Source of the DNA: Candidatus Avipropionibacterium avicola
GTDB taxonomy: Bacteria > Actinomycetota > Actinomycetes > Propionibacteriales > Propionibacteriaceae
Length of the DNA: 8,820 nucleotides
NCBI GenBank assembly: GCA_018715445.1
Contig: DVLP01000352.1
Location: forward strand, 1-8,820
Direction of reading: 5' to 3'
The notes beneath the pieces were generated by a model. The model made no database searches. It was not told the DNA's origin and saw nothing but the letters and a program-made list of their open reading frames with translations. Below, in pieces: positions 1 to 5,158 of the stretch; position 1 is the first letter of the stretch; each line of letters opens with the position of its first letter. The translations under genes were made by a program, and so were the position numbers.

Positions 1-1213
1 CGGCATCGTCACCGAGCTGGTCGGCGAAGATCTGGACTGACTTCGGTGGCTCTGCGCCGCTGGCGGCGACCTCGGCCCATCGTTCCGCCGAACTCTGACG
101 GCCCGGGACGCTGCGCGTCGGTTCGGCGATCAGGGCGTTGGTGGAGTCCTCACTGGTGATGAACTTCAGGAACGTCCAGGCAGCAGCCTGGTTCTTGGAG
201 GACTTCGAGATGCTCCAGGCACCACCGGCGGCAGAGATGTCCCTGCGGCCCGATGACCCCTTGGGCAGTCGTGCGACGTCCCACTCGAACTTGTCGTTGA
301 CCGCGGCTCGGGTGGCCAGCGTGGCCCACGAGCCGTTGACGTTGAAGGGCACCAACTGGCTGGCGAAGATGTCCACCCCCTCGGGAGTGGCATCAGCCGC
401 TGGGACAACGCCGGCCTTCATCTGGGCCTCCCAGCTCTCCAGCAGTTTGATGTTGGATTCGTGGTCGGCGACCACGCAGCTACTGAGATCCTCGGAGAAG
501 GTGGCGCCGTCATAGGCCTTGAAGATGCCCATCATCAGCCAGTTGGTGGTGCTGAGCCCTGCTCCCCAGCGGGTTTGCCTCTTGCCCTCCCGTTCGACGA
601 ACTCCTTGCCCATCTCAAGCATCTCCTCCCACGTCCACTCGCCATCGGGCATGGCGATGCCCTTGCTGTCGAGCAAGGTCTTGTTGACATAGATGGCGAA
701 GTTGGAGAAGTCGTACGGCAGCGCGTACATCACCTCGTCGACACTGAGCTGGGCAACCTCGGCAGGCCAGAAGTCGTCGGGTTGCACCTCGTCCCGGTCC
801 TGTTCGATGAGGTCCGCGAGGGGCAGGAGCCAGTCCCTCGCGACGAACGGTGCAATGTCAAAGCTTCGCGTGTAGAAGACATCAGCAACCCCACCGGACA
901 CCGCGGATGTGTTGATCTTGGTGTAGTACTGAGGTCCGTCGGCAATGTTGAGCAGGTTCACCTTGATGTCGGGGTGCACCTCGTTGAACGCCTTGATGCG
1001 CTCTCGGAAGAGGGCGGTGTCCTCCTCGGTGTGGTTCGTCCACCACTGGATGGTTCCAGTGCCATCCCCCGTGTCTCCGGAGCTGTCGGATCCCGGAAGG
1101 CCCTTGCCGCCGCTGCAGCCTGCCAGCACAGCGGCGGTTCCGGCGCCGCCGACTGCGGCCAAGAACCGGCGTCGGGAGGAGAATGGGGATTGCGATGTGA
1201 TTGGTGAAGGCAC
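1..1213 (-). CDS. ABC transporter sugar-binding lipoprotein (family 1), 3' end missing
   Basis: Extracellular solute-binding protein that captures a sugar or oligosaccharide and hands it to ABC permeases; the exact sugar is unknown. About 404 residues are visible and the frame runs off the left edge. Family members are usually about 420-450 residues, so only the C-terminal tail is missing. The N-terminus holds a twin-arginine motif, SRRRFLA (13-19), a hydrophobic Ala/Gly stretch, and a lipobox LAGC with Cys33 as the lipidation site, followed by a Ser/Gly/Asp linker. The mature part begins TIQWWTNHTEED and contains family-1-like stretches such as ALPYDFSNFAIYVNK and NGSWA. I chose the GTG start because GAAAGGAC lies just upstream and this frame carries the signal peptide; an ATG 5 bases upstream is out of frame. 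It lies 42 bases after the LacI-family gene on the same strand, so it probably belongs to that operon. Confidence 0.88.
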   Translation of the reverse strand, partial: MPSPITSQSPFSSRRRFLAAVGGAGTAAVLAGCSGGKGLPGSDSSGDTGDGTGTIQWWTNHTEEDTALFRERIKAFNEVHPDIKVNLLNIADGPQYYTKINTSAVSGGVADVFYTRSFDIAPFVARDWLLPLADLIEQDRDEVQPDDFWPAEVAQLSVDEVMYALPYDFSNFAIYVNKTLLDSKGIAMPDGEWTWEEMLEMGKEFVEREGKRQTRWGAGLSTTNWLMMGIFKAYDGATFSEDLSSCVVADHESNIKLLESWEAQMKAGVVPAADATPEGVDIFASQLVPFNVNGSWATLATRAAVNDKFEWDVARLPKGSSGRRDISAAGGAWSISKSSKNQAAAWTFLKFITSEDSTNALIAEPTRSVPGRQSSAERWAEVAASGAEPPKSVQIFADQLGDDA

Positions 1214-1255
1214 TTCATCGTCCTTTCGTGATGACCGGGGCGGACGATGCCCAGG

Positions 1256-2266
1256 TCAGGATGTGTGTTGCGGTGGAGCCGTGGAGCTACGCACCACAAG
1301 CTCGGCGGTGAGGGTGTGCACCGCTGGTGGGGCGATGCCATCCTTGATCTGCCGGACCACCTCGCTGACGGCGAGACGTCCGAGCTCCTCGGTGGGCTGG
1401 GCAACCGTGGTGAGCGGCGGCACCCAGTGTTCGGCGTGGTCGACGTCGTCGAAGCCGGCCACGGAGAGGTCGCCGGGGACCGACAGACCCATCTGGTTCG
1501 CCTTCTGCATCGCTGCGAAGGCCGTGGTGTCGTTGTAGCAGAAGATCGCCGTCGGGCGAGGGTCGGCGATGAGCAGCGTCTCGGCCGCCTGCCACGCACT
1601 CTGTTGGTCATCCACGCCGGTCTGGACCAACGCCTTGTCGACCGGAAGGCCGGCCGACTCCAACGCAGCCCGGTAACCACGGAAGCGGCCACTGCGCCGG
1701 TCGTTGCCGAGGTGGGCGATCGTGCGATGTCCCAAGGAGATCAGGTGTTCCACGCAGTCCCGGGCGCCCGCTTCGGTGTCCACGGTGACCAGGTCGAATC
1801 TGAGCGGCCGGGTCCTGAGACCAAGGCTGACAACGGGCACACCGGATTGGCGCAGGTCGGCGAGGGCAGCGACGAACTCCTTGTCCCCGGGCGGGGTCAC
1901 GATCACACCGTCCACGCCATGGCTCCGCAGCTGCTCGAGCGCTTCGACCCCTCGGGCTGGATCCCCCATGGTGTTGGAGAGAAACACGGCCAGGCCGTCG
2001 GCTCGGGCGGCCTCTTGGATGGCGGTGGCCACCTGCGCCGTGAACGGGTTGCGCAGGTCGGACAGCACGAACCCGATCAGGCCACTCTTGCGGGTGCGCA
2101 GGCTGGATGCCGCGCTGTTGCGTACGAATCCGAGCTCATCGATCGCTGCGGTGATCCGTGCCTGGGCCTGCTCGCTGACGTACCCACGACCAGTGAGGAA
2201 GCGTGAGACCGTCCCCACCGACAGTCCGGCCCGTTCGGCGACGTCATAGGCCGTGGCCTTGCGCAT
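1256..2266 (-). CDS. LacI-family transcriptional repressor
   Basis: Sugar-responsive DNA-binding repressor, 336 residues, a normal length for the family. The N-terminal helix-turn-helix covers residues 5-24 (TAYDVAERAGLSVGTVSRFL). The hinge segment NSAASSLRTRKSG follows, with Leu56 at the position where LacI-family proteins wedge a leucine into the central CG of the operator. The rest is a periplasmic-binding-protein-like effector domain, with SDLRNPF near 69-75 and a C-terminal GFDDVDHAEHWVPPLTTV segment typical of the family. I prefer ATG 2266 because MRKATAYDVA matches the usual family start; an in-frame GTG at 2278 would add four residues. It is the first gene of the operon with the downstream sugar-binding protein, and tandem operators over its own promoter suggest autorepression. 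The effector sugar cannot be read from the sequence. Confidence 0.93.
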   Translation of the reverse strand: MRKATAYDVAERAGLSVGTVSRFLTGRGYVSEQAQARITAAIDELGFVRNSAASSLRTRKSGLIGFVLSDLRNPFTAQVATAIQEAARADGLAVFLSNTMGDPARGVEALEQLRSHGVDGVIVTPPGDKEFVAALADLRQSGVPVVSLGLRTRPLRFDLVTVDTEAGARDCVEHLISLGHRTIAHLGNDRRSGRFRGYRAALESAGLPVDKALVQTGVDDQQSAWQAAETLLIADPRPTAIFCYNDTTAFAAMQKANQMGLSVPGDLSVAGFDDVDHAEHWVPPLTTVAQPTEELGRLAVSEVVRQIKDGIAPPAVHTLTAELVVRSSTAPPQHTS

Positions 2267-2287
2267 GATCCCCACCACCTCACCGTA

Positions 2288-2301
2288 TGTGATCGGTTAC
2301 A
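2288..2301. promoter_or_regulatory. LacI-type operator 2 (downstream of the start site)
   Basis: TGTGATCGGTTACA is a second CG-centred imperfect palindrome that matches operator 1 at 12 of 14 positions. The two centres are 16 bases apart. It lies just inside the predicted transcribed leader of the LacI gene. Two such sites in tandem suggest two dimers bound close together. Confidence 0.62.
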
Positions 2302-2303
2302 GG

Positions 2304-2317
2304 TGAGATCGATTACA
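2304..2317. promoter_or_regulatory. LacI-type operator 1 (over the -10 box)
   Basis: TGAGATCGATTACA is an imperfect palindrome centred on CG, with five of seven half-site positions matching. It contains the whole -10 box of the LacI-gene promoter. A repressor bound here would block RNA polymerase. The central CG fits the Leu56-bearing hinge helix of the adjacent regulator. Binding itself is inferred. Confidence 0.65.
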
Positions 2318-2341
2318 CCTTCGGTTGGGCCAGCCTGTCAA
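2312..2341 (-). promoter_or_regulatory. Housekeeping-type promoter of the LacI/sugar-binding operon
   Basis: On the minus strand TTGACA (2341-2336) is followed by an 18-base spacer and TGTAAT (2317-2312). The -35 box is a perfect match and the -10 box matches five of six positions. The predicted transcript start is near 2305, leaving a leader of about 39 bases before ATG 2266. This promoter lies between the alpha/beta hydrolase stop and the LacI gene, so the two same-strand genes are probably separate transcription units. Confidence 0.75.
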
Positions 2342-2346
2342 GAGCT

Positions 2347-2360
2347 GAACGGAGGCGTTC
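2347..2360 (-). terminator. Possible weak terminator hairpin after the hydrolase gene
   Basis: GAACG-GAGG-CGTTC is a perfect 5-base-pair stem with a 4-base loop, 7 bases past the hydrolase stop codon and before the LacI-gene promoter. There is no T-run after it, so intrinsic termination would be weak. The position is suggestive, but the hairpin is short enough to be chance. Confidence 0.25.
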
Positions 2361-2367
2361 GGAGGTG

Positions 2368-3132
2368 TCAGTCGAGCAGACCGGTGACCAGGCGACCGAG
2401 CGCAGCGGGGTCGTCGAGGTGGGCGAGATGCCCCTGTCCGGGAAGGATTGTCGTCCGCGCGCGGGGCAACCGGGCGGCCGCCCGGTCGAAGCCGGGGCCG
2501 TACGGTTCGACGCCTAGACTCAGGTCGCCGACGATGAGCTCGGGAGCCAGGTCGGCCCATCCCGGGCCCGGTTCGAAGGCGTTGATCGCCTCCAGCTCAC
2601 CCAGGGCGGGCTCGGCCAGGCGGCACAGGCTCGGCCAGACCGGGCTCTGCCGCAGCGCCGCGACCTCCTGCGCCGGGACCCGGGAGAGGTCGCGATTGAT
2701 GATCTCGACGCGGGTGTCGGCGTCAGCCTTCCGAAGGGCCGGCAGCAGGTCGGCCCCGAAGGGCGCCAGCACCGGCTCGTAGCCGATGACCTGAGCGATC
2801 CGGTCGTCCTGCCCGGCGAGTTCGAGGGCGATGGTGGCCCCATAGCTCCAGCCGAACACCACAACCGGCCCACCCAGATGGTCGATCCACTGGCGCAGGT
2901 CAGCCACCTCGGTCGCGACCGAATACGACTGAGGTTGCGGTCCACTGTCGGCACGCCCGCGCCGATCCAGCACCAGGACCGGTTCCGGCCGCTCGATCGC
3001 CTCGACCACCGGACGGTACGACTCGGCGGCGGCCATGGCACCGGGGACGACGATGATCGGCACCCCGTCGTCGCCGGAGCGCCACAGGCCGTGGAGCGGC
3101 ACACCCTCCCGCTCGATCAGTCGTGATCTCAT
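2368..3132 (-). CDS. Alpha/beta-fold hydrolase
   Basis: Soluble alpha/beta hydrolase of 254 residues, typical of single-domain esterase/lipase-like members; substrate unknown. The nucleophile elbow is GWSYG (94-98) with Ser96 as the catalytic serine. The strand-loop VVPGAMAAAESY (28-39) sits where the oxyanion-hole HG motif is usual. DRRGRADSG (56-64) is the typical segment after the next strand. The catalytic histidine is probably His235 in GQGHLAHLDDP. The usual GxxD acid motif reads GDLS (202-205), so the acid is uncertain (Asp203 or Glu209 are options). I chose ATG 3132 because GAAAGG lies 6 bases upstream and the conserved fold begins here. The frame stays open far upstream, but that stretch lies opposite the TetR gene. 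It is transcribed divergently from that TetR gene, which probably regulates it. No signal peptide or membrane segment is seen. Confidence 0.88.
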   Translation of the reverse strand: MRSRLIEREGVPLHGLWRSGDDGVPIIVVPGAMAAAESYRPVVEAIERPEPVLVLDRRGRADSGPQPQSYSVATEVADLRQWIDHLGGPVVVFGWSYGATIALELAGQDDRIAQVIGYEPVLAPFGADLLPALRKADADTRVEIINRDLSRVPAQEVAALRQSPVWPSLCRLAEPALGELEAINAFEPGPGWADLAPELIVGDLSLGVEPYGPGFDRAAARLPRARTTILPGQGHLAHLDDPAALGRLVTGLLD

Positions 3133-3140
3133 CAGCAGCC

Positions 3141-3154
3141 TTTCTGGAGTGATC
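3141..3154. repeat. Direct repeat copy 1 in the TetR/hydrolase promoter region
   Basis: TTTCTGGAGTGATC matches a second copy at 3180-3193 at 12 of 14 positions, 39 bases away. This copy lies in the predicted leader of the hydrolase transcript. It may be an operator for the divergent TetR-family regulator; that role is inferred. Confidence 0.45.
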
Positions 3155-3167
3155 GTTCCTGATGGCG

Positions 3168-3196
3168 AGCGTACGCGTATTTCTGGAGCAATCCAA
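3168..3196 (-). promoter_or_regulatory. Probable promoter of the alpha/beta hydrolase gene
   Basis: On the minus strand TTGGAT (3196-3191), a 17-base spacer and TACGCT (3173-3168) form a plausible housekeeping promoter. The predicted start near 3161 gives a leader of roughly 29 bases that contains the GAAAGG ribosome-binding site. The -10 match is moderate. Confidence 0.5.
3180..3193. repeat. Direct repeat copy 2 in the TetR/hydrolase promoter region
   Basis: TTTCTGGAGCAATC is the second copy. It lies within the spacer and -35 end of the hydrolase promoter and just upstream of the tetR -10 box, so a protein bound here could affect both directions. Together with the following CTAGAA it forms a loose inverted arrangement (TTCTGG ... 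CTAGAA). Confidence 0.45.
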
Positions 3197-3197
3197 C

Positions 3198-3203
3198 TAG
3201 AAT
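3198..3203 (+). promoter_or_regulatory. -10 box of a leaderless-type promoter for the TetR gene
   Basis: TAGAAT matches TATAAT at five of six positions and ends 7 bases before the GTG at 3211. The predicted transcript would therefore begin at or next to the start codon. No Shine-Dalgarno sequence precedes that GTG, which fits leaderless translation, common in actinobacteria. No good -35 box is visible. Confidence 0.6.
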
Positions 3204-3210
3204 TACTGAG

Positions 3211-3801
3211 GTGAGCACCAGAGGACGACCCCGCAGCTTCGACCGCGACGCAGCACTCCTGGCGGCGACCCGTCTGTTCTGGGCCCGTGGCTACGACGGC
3301 ACCTCCCTGTCCGACCTCACCAAGGCCATGGGGATCTCGCCGTCGAGCTTCTACGCCGCCTTCGGCGACAAGCGATCGCTGTTCGCCGAGGCCGTCCAGG
3401 GCTACATGCAGCGCTACACCGCGATCTACGTCGAGGCGGCGCAGAGTCCGACCGCCCGCGAGGCCGCCGAACGGATCCTGCGCGACTCGGTCGACGAGTT
3501 CACCGATCCCGATCGCCCGATGACCTGCTTGGTCGTCAGTGCGGCGATCCATGGCGGGTCCGACACCATCGACGTACGTCAGACGCTCGAGCAGCACCAG
3601 CAGGGACTGGCGGCGATCCTGCAGGAGCGGATCGAGGCCGACCGGTCGACCGGTGCACTGCCCGACGCTTCCGATCCCGCCCTGTTGACCGATTGGGTCC
3701 GCACGCTCTGGGAGGGACTGTCCAACCAGTCCAATGCCGGGGTGCCGCGGGCCCGCCTGCACGAGATCATCACGGTGGCACTACGTGCCTGGCCGAGCTG
3801 A
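3211..3801 (+). CDS. TetR/AcrR-family transcriptional regulator (first)
   Basis: DNA-binding repressor of 196 residues, normal for the family. The N-terminus is Arg-rich (TRGRPRSFDRDAALLAA), followed by the TetR helix-turn-helix at about 31-54, ending SSFYAAFGDKRSLF. The C-terminal ligand domain contains PMTCLVVSAAI, resembling the [G/C]CL[L/V] pattern of YxaF/AcrR-like members. Its ligand is unknown. The GTG start is supported by the family-typical N-terminus and the TAGAAT box 7 bases upstream. It is divergent from the alpha/beta hydrolase gene, separated by 78 bases with repeated elements. The usual TetR arrangement suggests it controls both itself and the hydrolase. It ends 13 bases from the convergent second TetR gene. 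Confidence 0.92.
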   Translation: MSTRGRPRSFDRDAALLAATRLFWARGYDGTSLSDLTKAMGISPSSFYAAFGDKRSLFAEAVQGYMQRYTAIYVEAAQSPTAREAAERILRDSVDEFTDPDRPMTCLVVSAAIHGGSDTIDVRQTLEQHQQGLAAILQERIEADRSTGALPDASDPALLTDWVRTLWEGLSNQSNAGVPRARLHEIITVALRAWPS

Positions 3802-3814
3802 GGCCTCGCAGGGG

Positions 3815-4456
3815 TCAGCGACGATGAGCACGGACGAAGACCCCCACGCCATCAGCGATCCAGGCCTTGCGCACGGCCTCCGGGACGGATCGGGCCGGCG
3901 GGCCGGGTCGCGCACTGACGAGTTGGGCGAACTGGACAGCGGCCCGCTCGGCGTCGTCGAGCGGCAGCCAACCGGCGTCACCCCAGCGCTGCAGGGCAAC
4001 GGACAGCTCCGCCAGCACGCGACCGGGACCGGCCTGCCACCAGGCCTCGACGACCTCGTGGCCGAGGTGCGCCGCCTCGGCGTGCACCTGCCCGACCAGG
4101 GCTCGATGCGTCGCTGACTGGGTCGTGCCCGTGGTCCATGCGACGGCAAAGCCCGAAAGGGCAGACTCGATTCGCTGCGGATCGTCGAGGTCGGCCAGGT
4201 GCTGGCCGATGAGCTCGACCTCCTCGTCGGCGATCCGGGTCGCCGAGTCAGCGACGACCGCAGCGAAGAGCGCGGCCTTGTCCGCGAAGTGCTTGTAGAT
4301 CGTGCGTGTCGAGACCTTCGCCGCCGCCGCGATCGCGTCAATGCTCGCCCGTTGGTAGCCGTCGCGGGCAAAGACCTCGGTCCCCCCGGCCATGATCGCG
4401 TCGTGCTTGTCGGCGCGCAGGCGCCCCTTCGGTCCTTCAGATGCCGCCTTGGTCAC
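3815..4456 (-). CDS. TetR/AcrR-family transcriptional regulator (second)
   Basis: DNA-binding repressor of 213 residues. The helix-turn-helix lies at about 37-60 (ASIDAIAAAAKVSTRTIYKH then FADK), preceded by the family signature IMAGGTEVFARDGYQ. The C-terminal domain is helical and Ala/Val-rich, ending VGVFVRAHRR, perhaps an AefR-like ligand domain; the ligand is unknown. I prefer GTG 4456 because GAAGGGG lies 8 bases upstream. An in-frame GTG at 4474 would add six residues but leaves only about 5 bases after the predicted transcript start and has poorly spaced ribosome-binding bases. It is divergent from the FMN reductase/exporter operon and shares a palindromic control region with it, so it is the likely repressor of that operon. 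Confidence 0.92.
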   Translation of the reverse strand: MTKAASEGPKGRLRADKHDAIMAGGTEVFARDGYQRASIDAIAAAAKVSTRTIYKHFADKAALFAAVVADSATRIADEEVELIGQHLADLDDPQRIESALSGFAVAWTTGTTQSATHRALVGQVHAEAAHLGHEVVEAWWQAGPGRVLAELSVALQRWGDAGWLPLDDAERAAVQFAQLVSARPGPPARSVPEAVRKAWIADGVGVFVRAHRR

Positions 4457-4474
4457 CGCATCCACCCCTTCCAC

Positions 4475-4502
4475 TTGTCCGATCGATCATAACATGTACT
4501 GT
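4475..4502 (+). promoter_or_regulatory. Possible promoter of the FMN reductase/MFS operon
   Basis: TTGTCC (4475-4480), a 16-base spacer and TACTGT (4497-4502) form a plausible promoter with a start near 4509. TACTTT at 4511-4516 is an alternative -10 box. The TACTGT box lies inside the palindrome at 4491-4509, so repressor binding would block it. Confidence 0.4.
4486..4491 (-). promoter_or_regulatory. -10 box for the second TetR gene
   Basis: The minus-strand hexamer TATGAT (4491-4486) matches TATAAT at five of six positions. The predicted start is near 4479, giving a 23-base leader to GTG 4456 that includes GAAGGGG. No convincing -35 box is seen. The box touches the 19-base palindrome at 4491-4509. 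Confidence 0.5.
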
Positions 4503-4509
4503 ATGCGTT
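4491..4509. promoter_or_regulatory. Probable TetR operator palindrome
   Basis: AACATGTACTGTATGCGTT reads AAC-N3-TAC-T-GTA-N3-GTT: six of nine positions in each arm match exactly around a central T. It lies in the divergent region between the second TetR gene and the FMN reductase, over the plus-strand -10 box and touching the minus-strand one. Length and placement are typical of TetR operators. A flanking CTGTA...TACAG pair (4499-4503 and 4516-4520) is a weaker alternative site. Confidence 0.6.
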
Positions 4510-4540
4510 GTACTTTACAGATCGACGAGAGTAGGAACCC

Positions 4541-5158
4541 ATGATTCGCCTCGGCATCATCGTTGGCAGCACCCGTGTCCATCGGCTCGGCCGGAGCGTG
4601 GCCGACTGGACACTGGAGGCCACCCGCCGCCTGGCCGCGCAGGACGTCGAGATCGAGCTGGTGGACCTCGCCGACTTCGCACTCCCGGTGCTCGACGAAC
4701 CGGCGCCGGCCATGACCGGCGCCGTCGCCCACGCCCACACGAAGCGATGGGGTGCAGCCATCGCCGCCTTCGACGGATTCATCGTGGTGACACCGGAGTA
4801 CAACCACGGAGTCCCCGGATCGCTCAAGAACGCGATCGACTACCTGTTCCACGAGTGGAACGACAAGGCCGTCGGGTTCGTCAGCTACGGGGCCCACGGT
4901 GGGGTTCGGGCCGTGGAGCAACTGCGACAGACCGCCGCCGAGATCAAGCTGGCCGACGTCCGGGCCCAGGTGGTCCTCAGCATCTACACCGACGTCGACT
5001 ACACCGGCTTCGACGTCAGCGATCCGACGACCATCGGGTCCTTCGCCCCTGCCGAACGACACCTCGACGACCTGTCGGAGCTGCTGGGCGAGGTCACCGA
5101 CTGGAGCCGAGCCCTCAAGGGCCTACGGGACCGCAGGAACGGCGACGACGATGGCTGA
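4541..5158 (+). CDS. NAD(P)H-dependent FMN reductase
   Basis: Cytoplasmic flavodoxin-like reductase of 205 residues. It is expected to pass electrons from NAD(P)H through bound FMN to a substrate such as a quinone, azo or nitro compound, or chromate; the substrate cannot be told from sequence. The FMN phosphate-binding loop is GSTR (9-12) near the start. The family signature TPEYNHGVPGSLKNAIDYL lies at 84-102, followed by the strand VGFVSYGAHGG. Length is near the family norm (about 180-200), with a short charged tail (DRRNGDDDG). The start has AGGA four bases upstream. It is divergent from the second TetR gene and overlaps the downstream exporter start by 8 bases, so the two are translationally coupled. 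The context suggests chemical reduction plus efflux of a toxic compound. Confidence 0.92.
   Translation: MIRLGIIVGSTRVHRLGRSVADWTLEATRRLAAQDVEIELVDLADFALPVLDEPAPAMTGAVAHAHTKRWGAAIAAFDGFIVVTPEYNHGVPGSLKNAIDYLFHEWNDKAVGFVSYGAHGGVRAVEQLRQTAAEIKLADVRAQVVLSIYTDVDYTGFDVSDPTTIGSFAPAERHLDDLSELLGEVTDWSRALKGLRDRRNGDDDG

Noticed and set aside
461..1207. Plus-strand open frame opposite the sugar-binding protein.
   Set aside because: It is His/Val/Gly-rich shadow translation, while the minus strand gives a signal peptide, lipobox and family-like binding-protein sequence.
3133..3762. Long upstream extension of the hydrolase frame, making a 464-residue protein.
   Set aside because: It lies opposite the TetR gene, shows no recognisable domain, and the hydrolase fold and ribosome-binding site begin at 3132.
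3800..3807. GAGGCCTC palindrome between the two convergent TetR genes, considered as a terminator.
   Set aside because: It has no loop and no T-run, so it cannot form a useful terminator hairpin; 8-base palindromes of this kind occur by chance.
4899..5150. Upstream in-frame extension of the exporter inside the FMN reductase gene.
   Set aside because: It would add a polar 84-residue segment before the first membrane helix; ATG 5151 with coupled overlap is the normal arrangement.
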